DNA from: JANNFX01 sp031380225
Lineage (GTDB): Bacteria; Pseudomonadota; Alphaproteobacteria; Rhizobiales; Hyphomicrobiaceae
Reading direction: 5' to 3'
DNA length: 39,637 bases
NCBI GenBank assembly: GCA_031380225.1
Contig: JANNFX010000015.1
Span: 1-39,637, forward strand
The position numbers and the translations under genes are program-made. Shown here in pieces: positions 32,371 through 39,637 of the stretch (position 1 is its first letter; every line of letters begins with the position of its first letter). The notes beneath the pieces are model-generated. The model saw nothing but the letters and a program-made list of their open reading frames with translations, ran no database searches and was not told the DNA's origin.

Positions 32371-33819
32371 ATGGACATAAAGCTGGTATCCCGAACCGTG
32401 GACCCGTTCCGGGCCCCGAAACGTACGCTCGGTGATCTCGATGCTGACGCTGCCGCTCGGCTCGTCACGGCTGCGTCCGACATTGCTTTGGTGATAGACT
32501 CCAAAGGCGTTGTTCGTGACGTGGCTTTCGGTAGCGAAGAGTTTTCAAAGGACGGGTTTGGCGACTGGGTTGGTCAGCGCTGGATCGAAACGGTTACGAT
32601 CGAGAGCCGCAGAAAAGTCGAAGAGCTGATTGCAGAAGCCGACGCCAATGTGATGACGCGCTGGCGTCAGATCAATCACCCATCCCTACGCGGCCCAGAC
32701 GTGCCGGTGCGCTATGCCGCCGTCAAGGTCGGCAGCAACGGCCGGGTTGTTGTCGTTGGGCGTGACCTCCGCAATATCGCTGTATTGCAACAGCGCCTCG
32801 TCGACGCGCAGCAAACCACAGAGCGCGAGTATGCGCGTCTGCGCCATGCCGAAACGCGCTACCGGTTGCTGTTCCAAATCTCTTCTGAAGCGGTTTTGAT
32901 TATTGATGCGGTGACGCAAAAAATCATCGACGCCAATCCTGCTGCAGGTCAGCTCCTCGTCAAAGGTACGAAGAAGCTTGCGGGCCGCGCATTTACAGAT
33001 TTGTTCGACGCAGCGGGTCAAAAGAAAGTCAATACTTACCTGACTGCCGTTCGAACGTCGGGTAAAACCGAAGAAATTCGTGTGCGTCTTGGTGATCCAA
33101 AGCTGGACGTCGCCGTGTCGGCAACAATGTTCCGGCAGGAACAGACGTCGAACCTGTTGGTCCGGCTATCGCCAGCCAATCAAGCCACGTCGGCGTGGTT
33201 GCGCTCGCAATCGCGTTTGTTCGACGTTGTCGAGAAACTTCCCGACGGGTTCGTCGTGACCGATCTCGATCGGCGCGTACTGACGGCAAACTTGGTATTT
33301 GTCGAAATGACCCAGATGGGCACCTCTGAGCAGATCCAGGGTGAGCCGATCGATCGTTGGCTTGGGCGCCATTCGGTTGATACCGATGTGCTGATCAAGA
33401 ACCTCAGCGAGCGTGGTGAAATCCGAAATTTCGCGACCGTTATACGCGGTGAATACGGATCTACGTCGGACGTCGAAGTCTCAGCGGTTGCTGTCACCGG
33501 TACAGAGCAGCCTTGCTATGGTTTGACTATTCGAAGTGTTGGTCATCGCCAGGACGTCACCAACATTGGGCAGCGCACCATGCCAAGGTCGGTCGAGCAG
33601 TTGACCGAATTGGTCGGCCGCGTTGCGCTGAAGGACTTGGTGCGAGAATCGACGGACTTAATTGAGCGCTTATGCATTGAAGCCGCCCTCGAGTTGACCC
33701 GCGATAACCGCGCGTCAGCGGCGGAAATGCTCGGCCTCAGTCGGCAAGGGTTCTATTCCAAACTTCGCCGTCACGGCCTCGGCGATCTAGACGGCAACAA
33801 CACCGACGTCGAAGACTAA
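32371..33819 (+). CDS. ppsR: PpsR/CrtJ transcriptional repressor of photosynthesis genes
   Basis: The 482-residue repressor has the PpsR layout: an N-terminal PAS-like domain (about 27-140), a Q-linker helix, two further PAS domains (about 165-285 and 290-400), and a Fis-type helix-turn-helix (about 430-475: LELTRDNRASAAEMLGLSRQGFYSKLRRH). PpsR represses bch, crt and puc genes under aerobic conditions by binding TGT-N12-ACA boxes. Cysteines are found only at 382 (QPCYG) and 435 (RLCIEAAL); the one in the helix-turn-helix region matches the conserved redox cysteine, whereas the PAS-linker partner seen in Rhodobacter is missing. It starts 31 bases after aerR and likely shares its message. Confidence 0.95.
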   Translation: MDIKLVSRTVDPFRAPKRTLGDLDADAAARLVTAASDIALVIDSKGVVRDVAFGSEEFSKDGFGDWVGQRWIETVTIESRRKVEELIAEADANVMTRWRQINHPSLRGPDVPVRYAAVKVGSNGRVVVVGRDLRNIAVLQQRLVDAQQTTEREYARLRHAETRYRLLFQISSEAVLIIDAVTQKIIDANPAAGQLLVKGTKKLAGRAFTDLFDAAGQKKVNTYLTAVRTSGKTEEIRVRLGDPKLDVAVSATMFRQEQTSNLLVRLSPANQATSAWLRSQSRLFDVVEKLPDGFVVTDLDRRVLTANLVFVEMTQMGTSEQIQGEPIDRWLGRHSVDTDVLIKNLSERGEIRNFATVIRGEYGSTSDVEVSAVAVTGTEQPCYGLTIRSVGHRQDVTNIGQRTMPRSVEQLTELVGRVALKDLVRESTDLIERLCIEAALELTRDNRASAAEMLGLSRQGFYSKLRRHGLGDLDGNNTDVED

Positions 33820-33871
33820 AGTTGTGTGGCGGGTCGCAAATGCGTCCGCTAATTTATTGTACAACAAATAG

Positions 33872-33889
33872 TGTAATCCTAGATTGACA
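33872..33889. promoter_or_regulatory. PpsR box upstream of bchG
   Basis: TGTAATCCTAGATTGACA is a perfect TGT-N12-ACA box, 30 bases before the bchG start. Eleven of its bases are the same as in box 1 between bchF and aerR. Confidence 0.75.
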
Positions 33890-33912
33890 GTTCCTTGCGC
33901 GCTGGGTTAGCC
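33884..33912 (+). promoter_or_regulatory. Candidate bchG promoter within the PpsR box
   Basis: TTGACA (33884-33889), the right half of the PpsR box, is followed after 17 bases by TTAGCC (33907-33912), a poor -10. If right, transcription would start at or next to the bchG ATG at 33920. Confidence 0.35.
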
Positions 33913-33919
33913 TGCTGGA

Positions 33920-34828
33920 ATGTCGCAATCCGTTCTCATATACGCGCGTCCCGTTACCTCTGCAGTGATCGAGCTTTTGAAGCCGATCACGTGGTTCGCT
34001 CCCATGTGGGCGCTCGGCTGCGGAGTCGTTTCATCTGGAATGACGTTCGCCAATGCGCGGTGGGATCTCGTCGCTGCAGCTATTCTGCTCGCCGGTCCCT
34101 TGGTGTGCGGCACCAGCCAAGCCGCTAACGATTGGTTTGATCGCCATGTCGATGCGATCAACGAGCCGAACCGGCCAATACCCTCGGGCCGCATTCCTGG
34201 GCAGTGGGGCCTCTATATCGCGCTGACGTGGACTGCTCTTTCGCTCGCTGTTTCAACTCTGCTCGGGCGTTGGGGATTTGCAGCGGCCGTGTTCGGTCTT
34301 GTGCTGGCGTGGGCCTATTCGATGCCGCCTATGCGATTGAAGCAAAACGGTTGGTGGGGAAATGCCGCTGTTGGTCTCTGTTACGAAGGTTTGCCGTGGT
34401 TCACCGGCGCGCTGGTGATGGGCGCAACCTTACCAAGCTGGCGTGTCGTTGCGTTGGCGGCTCTTTACAGTATCGGCGCGCACGGCATCATGACCCTGAA
34501 TGATTTCAAGGCTGTCGAAGGCGACAAGGTGATGGGCATTCGCTCACTGCCAGTGCAGCTCGGCGTTGAGCGCGCCGCGCGCGTCTCATGCTGGATGATG
34601 GCGTTGCCGCAAGTCGTCGTCGTCGCGTTATTGCTGTCATGGAATTGTCCGGCGAGCGCGGCACTCGTCGCGGTCGTGCTTTGCGCGCAGATCTATCTGA
34701 TGACGCGGCTGGTCACCGATCCAAAAGGCTTAGCGCCTTGGTACAATGCCACCGGAGTTACACTGTTTGTCACCGGAATGATGGTCTGTGCCTTGGCGGA
34801 ACGATCATTGTTGGGGGGATCGGCATGA
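33920..34828 (+). CDS. bchG: Bacteriochlorophyll synthase (UbiA family)
   Basis: This 302-residue membrane prenyltransferase esterifies bacteriochlorophyllide a with geranylgeranyl pyrophosphate. Its two Asp-rich motifs are clear: NDWFDRHVDAINEPNRPIPSG and LNDFKAVEGDKVMGIRSLPVQLG. About eight or nine helices are present and the N-terminus AVIELLKPITWFAPMWALGCG is typical. A PpsR box lies directly upstream. The ATG has little ribosome binding sequence (CTGGA touching it). Its stop overlaps the next gene by ATGA. Confidence 0.97.
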   Translation: MSQSVLIYARPVTSAVIELLKPITWFAPMWALGCGVVSSGMTFANARWDLVAAAILLAGPLVCGTSQAANDWFDRHVDAINEPNRPIPSGRIPGQWGLYIALTWTALSLAVSTLLGRWGFAAAVFGLVLAWAYSMPPMRLKQNGWWGNAAVGLCYEGLPWFTGALVMGATLPSWRVVALAALYSIGAHGIMTLNDFKAVEGDKVMGIRSLPVQLGVERAARVSCWMMALPQVVVVALLLSWNCPASAALVAVVLCAQIYLMTRLVTDPKGLAPWYNATGVTLFVTGMMVCALAERSLLGGSA

Positions 34829-36165
34829 CGCGCGCGCCCTTGGGTTGGTTTGGGATTTTCCGGTTGGGTCTGGTGCAAACCGCCCTCGGCGCCATTGTAG
34901 TTTTGACGACATCAACCATCAATCGCGTCATGGTTGTCGAGATGGCATTGCCAGCCATGTTGCCTGGCGCATTGGTGGCTTTGCACTATGCATTGCAAGT
35001 CATGCGCCCCCGCTGGGGGTTCGGTTCCGACGTCAGCGGCCGGCGTAGTCCTTGGATTGTGTTCGGTATGGTCTTGCTTGCCATCGGGGGCACAGGTGCT
35101 GCGGTTGCGACAGCATTGATGCCAACAAGTGTGGCGCTTGGCACGCTGCTCGCGACATTGGCATTTACATTTGTTGGAGCTGGCGTCGGCGCGGCGGGGA
35201 CCAATCTTCTCGCATTGCTGGCGACCCGCGTTGCGCCGGGCCGGCGCGCGGCGGCTGCGACCATTGTATGGATGATGATGATTTTCGGCTTTATCGTCAC
35301 CACCGTGACGGCCGGGCACTTCCTCGATCCATTTTCTCCGGCCCGATTGGTGGCGGTCACCGCGGCGGTATCGATCATCGCATTTTTGATGACACTTATT
35401 GCTATATGGGGGATCGAGGACGCTGCGGAAACAGCGGCTTCAGTCGCTGCAGAAGTGAGTGAAGTTAAACCCGCGTTTCGAGATGCGCTCGGGCAAGTGT
35501 GGGCCGAACCACAATCGCTCCGCTTCACGATTTTCGTGTTTATCTCGATGCTAGCTTATAGCATGCAGGACCTGATCCTTGAGCCCTTTGCCGGGATCCT
35601 GTTTGCTATGACACCCGGGCAATCAACCAAACTTGCAGGCGTACAGCATGGCGGCGTGTTCACGGGCATGTTGCTGGTCGCGTTGGCATGCTCACCACGT
35701 ATCGGCTTTGGGTCGCTGAGAGCTTGGACTGCCGGCGGTTGCGTCGCCTCGGCATGGGCGTTATGTGGCTTGGTCGGAGCGGGCTTGTTCGGCCCTCCGT
35801 GGCCGCTCAGGGAATCAGTATTTCTCTTAGGCGTTGCCAACGGTGCCTTCGCCATCGGTGCCATCGGGTCGATGATGGAATTGGCCGGCTCGGGACGCGC
35901 ACAACGCGAAGGCGTTCGCATGGGCCTGTGGGGCGGCGCGCAAGCGTTCGGTTTTGCGCTTGGCGGGTTCACGGGTGCGGCGGCCGTCGATATCATCGGC
36001 GCATTCCTCCCTGCGAAGGGTGCCGCGTACACAGTGGTGTTTGCGGCCGAAGCCTTGCTGTTCCTGTTTTCAGCCGTGTTGGCCGTTCGCGCGGTCAGTG
36101 CTTCACGTCAAACGGCAACGATTGATCCGGCCTTGAATGGCCCGTTATCAGCCAATCCTAGATGA
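34825..36165 (+). CDS. PucC-family major-facilitator protein (BCH transporter type)
   Basis: From the ATG at 34825, with GGGGGGA six bases before it, the protein has 446 residues and about twelve helices. Marks shared with LhaA/PucC are TSTINRVMVVEMALPAMLPGALVALHY, RPRWGFGSDVSGRRSPWIVFGM and AYSMQDLILEPFAGILFAMTPGQ. Genes of this type lie between bchG and bchP in many purple bacteria (orf428 of Rhodobacter capsulatus) and are thought to move bacteriochlorophyll or support light-harvesting assembly. The frame stays open upstream to 34588 but that part is bchG in another frame. It overlaps bchG by ATGA and ends 13 bases before bchP. Confidence 0.93.
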   Translation: MTRAPLGWFGIFRLGLVQTALGAIVVLTTSTINRVMVVEMALPAMLPGALVALHYALQVMRPRWGFGSDVSGRRSPWIVFGMVLLAIGGTGAAVATALMPTSVALGTLLATLAFTFVGAGVGAAGTNLLALLATRVAPGRRAAAATIVWMMMIFGFIVTTVTAGHFLDPFSPARLVAVTAAVSIIAFLMTLIAIWGIEDAAETAASVAAEVSEVKPAFRDALGQVWAEPQSLRFTIFVFISMLAYSMQDLILEPFAGILFAMTPGQSTKLAGVQHGGVFTGMLLVALACSPRIGFGSLRAWTAGGCVASAWALCGLVGAGLFGPPWPLRESVFLLGVANGAFAIGAIGSMMELAGSGRAQREGVRMGLWGGAQAFGFALGGFTGAAAVDIIGAFLPAKGAAYTVVFAAEALLFLFSAVLAVRAVSASRQTATIDPALNGPLSANPR

Positions 36166-36178
36166 AGGCGGTCGTGTG

Positions 36179-37402
36179 ATGGCGTCACTTTATACGTTCG
36201 ACGTTGTTGTTGTCGGAGGCGGGCCGTCGGGAGCCACAGCGGCAACTGATCTGGCGGAGCAGGGCTATTCGGTCATGCTTCTCGACCGGGCGGGCCGCAT
36301 CAAGCCATGCGGGGGGGCAGTTCCACCGCGCCTGATCAAAGATTTTAAAATCCCGGAACATTTGATTGTCGCGAAAGTTAAGTCGGCTCGCATTGTCTCT
36401 CCAAAGGAGAAGACTGTCGACATGCCCATCGACACCGGCGGCTATGTCGGCATGGTTGACCGCGAAGTCTTCGACGATTGGCTTCGGAAGCGTGCTGTCG
36501 AAACTGGCGCCGAGCTGCGGTTGGGAACATTTGAAGCCTTCGAACGCGACGCAGATGGCACGGCCGTCGTAGCCTATCGCCCTTCTGACTCAAAAGCCGG
36601 CGCGACTTTGACCCGCGTCCGCGCCCGTGCCGTAATCGGGGCAGATGGAGCGCTGTCGCAAGTGGCTAAACAGGCGGTGCCGCGAGCTGGCCGCGTGCCC
36701 TATGTTTTTGCCTATCATGAAATCGTCAAGGCGCCGAAAGCTTCAGAAGCGTTGGCCGTTGGAATACATCCGGCCTACGACGGTGAGCGCTGCGATGTGA
36801 TCTATAATGGCAAGCTATCGCCCGACTTTTATTCCTGGATCTTTCCGCACGGCGACAAAATCTCGATTGGCACCGGCTCGGCGCACAAGGGCTTCTCATT
36901 GCGCGGCGCAGTTGCAGATTTGCGAAGTCAAACTGGCCTCGCTGGCATGGAAACCATCCGCAAGGAAGGAGCGCCGATCCCGATGCGGCCGGCAAAGCGT
37001 TGGGACAACGGCCGCGATGTTGTGCTGGCCGGTGATGCAGCTGGTGTCGTCGCACCCGCGTCTGGCGAAGGTATTTATTATGCAATGTTCGGCGGCAGGC
37101 TGGCCGCAGAAGCCGTTCACCGCTTTCTCGAAACCGGCGAAGCGCGCGAACTGGCTGGCGCACGCAAGCGCTTTATGAAGGCACATGGCATGGTCTTCAT
37201 GGTGCTCGGTATCATGCAGTACTTCTGGTACCGGAACGACAACATGCGCGAGCGTTTCGTCAAAATGTGTGACGATCCGGATGTCCAACATCTGACGTGG
37301 CAGTCCTACATGCACAAGGAACTGGTGCGTAAAAAGCCGGTGGCTCACGTCAAGATCTTCTTCAAGGACCTCGCGCATCTGATGGGGCTTAGTCCGTCGT
37401 GA
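36179..37402 (+). CDS. bchP: Geranylgeranyl (bacterio)chlorophyll reductase
   Basis: From the ATG at 36179 this 407-residue flavoprotein begins YTFDVVVVGGGPSGATAATDLAEQG, the FAD-binding beta-alpha-beta. Further marks are CGGAVPPRLI, VIGADGALSQVAKQAVP, and VVLAGDAAGVVAPASGEGIYYAMFGGR. It reduces the geranylgeranyl tail left by BchG to phytyl. The open frame extends 14 codons upstream but AAGGCGG seven bases before 36179 and family length favour this start. A GTGA overlap joins it to the next small gene. Confidence 0.97.
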   Translation: MASLYTFDVVVVGGGPSGATAATDLAEQGYSVMLLDRAGRIKPCGGAVPPRLIKDFKIPEHLIVAKVKSARIVSPKEKTVDMPIDTGGYVGMVDREVFDDWLRKRAVETGAELRLGTFEAFERDADGTAVVAYRPSDSKAGATLTRVRARAVIGADGALSQVAKQAVPRAGRVPYVFAYHEIVKAPKASEALAVGIHPAYDGERCDVIYNGKLSPDFYSWIFPHGDKISIGTGSAHKGFSLRGAVADLRSQTGLAGMETIRKEGAPIPMRPAKRWDNGRDVVLAGDAAGVVAPASGEGIYYAMFGGRLAAEAVHRFLETGEARELAGARKRFMKAHGMVFMVLGIMQYFWYRNDNMRERFVKMCDDPDVQHLTWQSYMHKELVRKKPVAHVKIFFKDLAHLMGLSPS

Positions 37403-37698
37403 ATGAGGCTCAGTTCACCGTGATCGATCAATTGCGCGAGCTGGTTATTAGCGGCCGGGTTGTTGATCTGGTGTTGGTGGTGATGGCAGCCGAAGCACTG
37501 GTGTTGTGGCTCTATCACCGGGGCACCGGTAAAGGGCTCGGTCCGGGGCAAATCATTGTCACGATGCTGGCCGGTGTTTTTTTGCTGCTCGCGATGCGGA
37601 CTGCGTTGACGGGCGGAGACTGGACACTGATCGCGATGTGCCTGACCGCTTCGTTTGCGGTTCATCTCACTGACCTTGCGAGCCGTTGGCGCTCATGA
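37399..37698 (+). CDS. Small membrane protein of the bch cluster, function unknown
   Basis: The GTG start at 37399 overlaps the bchP stop (GTGA). The 99 residues hold three hydrophobic helices: VVDLVLVVMAAEALVLWLY, IIVTMLAGVFLLLAMRTAL, and LIAMCLTASFAVHLTDLA, with an RGTGKGLGPGQ loop between the first two. No catalytic motif is seen. Translational coupling to bchP and position before bchI suggest a photosynthesis-linked role, for instance as a helper for a membrane enzyme; that is inference. Confidence 0.8.
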   Translation: MNEAQFTVIDQLRELVISGRVVDLVLVVMAAEALVLWLYHRGTGKGLGPGQIIVTMLAGVFLLLAMRTALTGGDWTLIAMCLTASFAVHLTDLASRWRS

Positions 37699-37731
37699 CA
37701 TAGCACTTTCGAATAACAAGGGATGTAGTCG

Positions 37732-38778
37732 ATGCGGTACCTGTATCCATTTTCGGCGATTGTCGGTCAGGACGAGATGAAGCTCGCCCTGCTGATTGCG
37801 GCCATCGATCCAACGGTCGGCGGCGTGTTGGTGTTTGGTGATCGAGGGACGGGTAAGTCGACGGCGGTTCGCGCGCTGGCAGCGCTGCTGCCATCGATGC
37901 AAGCAGTTGCGGGCTGTGCGTACAATTGCGATCCGGCGCAGGGCTGTGGGGCGCATGGTGGTTGCCGCGCTGACATCGAAGCAGGTGCTGAAACGATCGC
38001 GACTGTCCCAGTTCCCGTAGTGGATCTGCCGCTCGGCGCAACTGAAGACCGTGTCGTCGGAGCTCTCGATCTTGAGCGGGCGCTGACGCGCGGCGAGAAG
38101 GCGTTCGAGCCGGGTCTCTTAGCGCGTGCGCATCGTGGTTTCCTTTATATCGACGAAGTGAACTTGCTCGAAGATCACATTATCGATTTGCTTTTAGACG
38201 TGGCGGCGTCTGGCGAAAACGTGGTCGAGCGCGAAGGGCTCAGTATGCGGCACCCGGCGCGATTCGTGCTGGTTGGCAGCGGCAATCCTGAAGAGGGCGA
38301 ACTGCGCCCGCAATTGCTCGACCGGTTTGGACTGTCGGTTGATGTCAAGACGCCGGGCGATATCAAATCGCGCATTGAAGTTGTGCGGCGGCGCGATGCA
38401 TTCGAGCGCGATACGGAAGCGTTTGTCAGCCATTGGCGCCAGCAAGATTTGGTCATTCGCGATCAAGTTACGGCTGCGAAGCGCCGCCTTGCCGCCGTTC
38501 AAGTGAGCGATGCTGCCTTGGAACGCGCAACAAAGTTGTGTCTTGAGCTAGGCACCGACGGCTTGCGTGGAGAGCTGACCCTGGTCCGCGCCGCGCGAGC
38601 GCTAGCAGCGCTTGAAGGAGCAGCTGACGTTGACGATGGGCAGTTGCGCCGTGTCGCGCCGTTAGCCTTGCGTCACCGCTTGCGCAGAAATCCACTTGAT
38701 GACGCTGGCTCTGGCGTCCGCGTTGATCGCGCCATCACAGAACTGTTCGGCACTTCTGGGGAGCGTCACATCGTATGA
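37732..38778 (+). CDS. bchI: Magnesium chelatase ATPase subunit I
   Basis: The 348-residue AAA+ ATPase drives Mg insertion together with BchD and BchH. Walker A GDRGTGKST is at residues 36-44, Walker B is in FLYIDEVNLLEDHIID, and the arginine-finger region is in NPEEGELRPQLLDRFGLSV. The start MRYLYPFSAIVGQDEMKLAL is typical; AAGGGA is upstream. Its stop overlaps bchD by ATGA, so subunits I and D are translationally coupled. Confidence 0.98.
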   Translation: MRYLYPFSAIVGQDEMKLALLIAAIDPTVGGVLVFGDRGTGKSTAVRALAALLPSMQAVAGCAYNCDPAQGCGAHGGCRADIEAGAETIATVPVPVVDLPLGATEDRVVGALDLERALTRGEKAFEPGLLARAHRGFLYIDEVNLLEDHIIDLLLDVAASGENVVEREGLSMRHPARFVLVGSGNPEEGELRPQLLDRFGLSVDVKTPGDIKSRIEVVRRRDAFERDTEAFVSHWRQQDLVIRDQVTAAKRRLAAVQVSDAALERATKLCLELGTDGLRGELTLVRAARALAALEGAADVDDGQLRRVAPLALRHRLRRNPLDDAGSGVRVDRAITELFGTSGERHIV

Positions 38779-39542
38779 CGGCCACCGCGCCCAAACTGGA
38801 GACGGCTGCAGACCGCGCTGCCATGGCGGCGGTTCTTGTGGCGTGTGATCCGGCTGGGCTGGGTGGCGCCGTGGTGCGCGCACGCGCTGGACCAGTCCGT
38901 GATCGATGGGTTGAGGCGGTCCGATCGCTCGTCCCAGCAGGAACTCCGGTAAGGCGTGTGCCGCTGCACATTTGCGATGACCGTTTACTTGGCGGATTGG
39001 ATCTCGCAGCGACCTTGTCGGCGGGCCGGGCCGTTGCCGCGACGGGGCTCTTGGCCGAAGCCAACAATGGCATTCTCATTCTGGCCAGCGCCGAGCGGGT
39101 CGCAGCGGGGCCATTGGCGCGTATAGCTTCTGCGATGGATCGAGGTTGGGTGCAAACCGAACGCGACGGATTGACGTTCGCGCGAGAAGCGAACATTGGA
39201 CTTATCGCGCTCGATGAGGGGATTGACGACGACGAACGGCCGTTGCCGGCGCTGCTCGACCGGCTCGCCTTTTATCTCGACATCAGTGAGATGGGCGTGA
39301 ACGACATCCGCGCGGTTTCCTACACGGCGGCTGAAGTCGCCGATGCCCGGTACGTGCTCGCCGATGTGAGGGTCAGCGACGAGGCCATCGAAGCGCTGTG
39401 CGAAGCCGCAGTTGCATTTGGCGTCGCTTCCGTCAGAGGTCCGTTGTTTGCTCTGAAGGCCGCCCGTATCTCCGCTGCACTCAATGGACGCCGGGACATT
39501 CGCGATGACGATGTCCTGACCACCCGCGAAAATCATGACTGA
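38775..39542 (+). CDS. bchD: Magnesium chelatase subunit D, N-terminal part only (ORF ends early)
   Basis: The 255-residue ORF matches the N-terminal AAA+-like part of BchD: RRVPLHICDDRLLGGLDLAATLSAGR, GLLAEANNGILILASAERV, DRLAFYLDISEMG and GPLFALKAARISAALNGR. BchD is normally about 550-650 residues, with an acidic Pro-rich linker and a C-terminal vWA/integrin-I domain; both are missing. The family-like sequence ends near residue 249 (DDDVLT), followed by an unrelated TRENHD and a stop. The two other frames near the junction also close within about 25 bases upstream, so one frameshift cannot restore it. Either the gene is interrupted by inserted DNA or this is an assembly junction. A subunit without the vWA part should not work as BchD. 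Confidence 0.85.
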   Translation: MTATAPKLETAADRAAMAAVLVACDPAGLGGAVVRARAGPVRDRWVEAVRSLVPAGTPVRRVPLHICDDRLLGGLDLAATLSAGRAVAATGLLAEANNGILILASAERVAAGPLARIASAMDRGWVQTERDGLTFAREANIGLIALDEGIDDDERPLPALLDRLAFYLDISEMGVNDIRAVSYTAAEVADARYVLADVRVSDEAIEALCEAAVAFGVASVRGPLFALKAARISAALNGRRDIRDDDVLTTRENHD

Positions 39543-39583
39543 CGTGGTGGCTGAGCCATGCTTTATAGTCGGAGACATCAGTC
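39537..39583. repeat. Hairpin at the bchD break
   Basis: Nine-base arms, GACTGACGT at 39537-39545 and ACATCAGTC at 39575-39583 (one G-U pair), enclose a further palindrome TGGCTGAGCCA at 39548-39558. It lies just past the point where BchD similarity stops and could be the end of an inserted element or a leader structure. Confidence 0.4.
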
Positions 39584-39614
39584 GTGTGAACCAGCAGCAC
39601 AAGGGAGTAAGTGG

Positions 39615-39637
39615 ATGACAGGAACAGCAGGAAAGGC
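39615..39637 (+). CDS. Start of an unidentified gene at window edge
   Basis: An AAGGGAG at 39601-39607 stands eight bases before an ATG at 39615; only seven residues (MTGTAGK) are readable, too few to identify. It could be a gene in an inserted element or a restart within the bchD region. Confidence 0.35.

Noticed and set aside
33857..33874. Second PpsR box before bchG (TGT-N12-GTA)
   Set aside because: The right half is GTA rather than ACA; treated as chance next to the perfect box.
39525..39637. Group II intron inserted in bchD
   Set aside because: A GTGTG-like start exists near 39584, but the next ATG is only about 30 bases on, too near for domains I to III, and too little sequence is visible.

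Overview
The window comes from an anoxygenic phototrophic alphaproteobacterium, most likely a member of the Hyphomicrobiales (Rhizobiales). The reasons are a Shemin-pathway hemA at the end of a puh superoperon, the aerR-ppsR regulator pair, a COG4111-type NAD regulator (NadQ) and typical alphaproteobacterial neighbours. The right-hand 24 kb (about 15.4 kb to the end) is a large part of a photosynthesis gene cluster; the left 15 kb is housekeeping and accessory flank. No rRNA, tRNA, CRISPR array or complete insertion sequence was recognised.

Left flank (1-15.3 kb): a truncated LysE-type exporter (minus), an exported conserved hypothetical, and an L,D-transpeptidase. A repeat-rich stretch with one small membrane protein follows. 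Next is a tight plus-strand run: an amidohydrolase with an N-terminal MGS-like domain, ygfZ, tag and an HD hydrolase, then nadQ with a likely operator, then a zinc-ribbon methyltransferase. On the minus strand are terC, a small zinc-ribbon protein, a YdcH/DUF465-like small protein with a strongly structured leader, and class II DAHP synthase. An ECF sigma factor coupled to a membrane-anchored vWA protein closes the flank.

Photosynthesis cluster, minus strand (31.1 to 15.4 kb): bchF-bchN-bchB-bchH-bchL-bchM-lhaA-puhA-puhB-puhC-(101-aa ORF)-acsF-puhE-hemA. Neighbours overlap by ATGA or are separated by 3 to 24 bases, apart from 53 bases before the preferred hemA start. The run takes 5-aminolevulinate synthesis through Mg insertion, methylation, ring-E cyclisation by the oxygen-dependent enzyme, dark protochlorophyllide reduction and C3-vinyl hydration. 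It also supplies the reaction-centre H subunit and assembly factors. Plus strand (31.4 kb to the end): aerR-ppsR, then bchG-PucC-family transporter-bchP-(99-aa membrane ORF)-bchI-bchD. The bchF/aerR intergenic region and the bchG promoter carry PpsR-type TGT-N12-ACA boxes that overlap TTGACA-like -35 elements, so the pathway is probably controlled by the PpsR it encodes, with AerR as antirepressor.

The most unusual points are a bchD ORF that stops after its N-terminal AAA+-like part, next to a new start with a strong ribosome binding site at the window edge; the MGS-amidohydrolase fusion; overlapping PpsR boxes between bchF and aerR; and a series of hairpins, one of which would hide the ribosome binding site, upstream of the DUF465-like gene.
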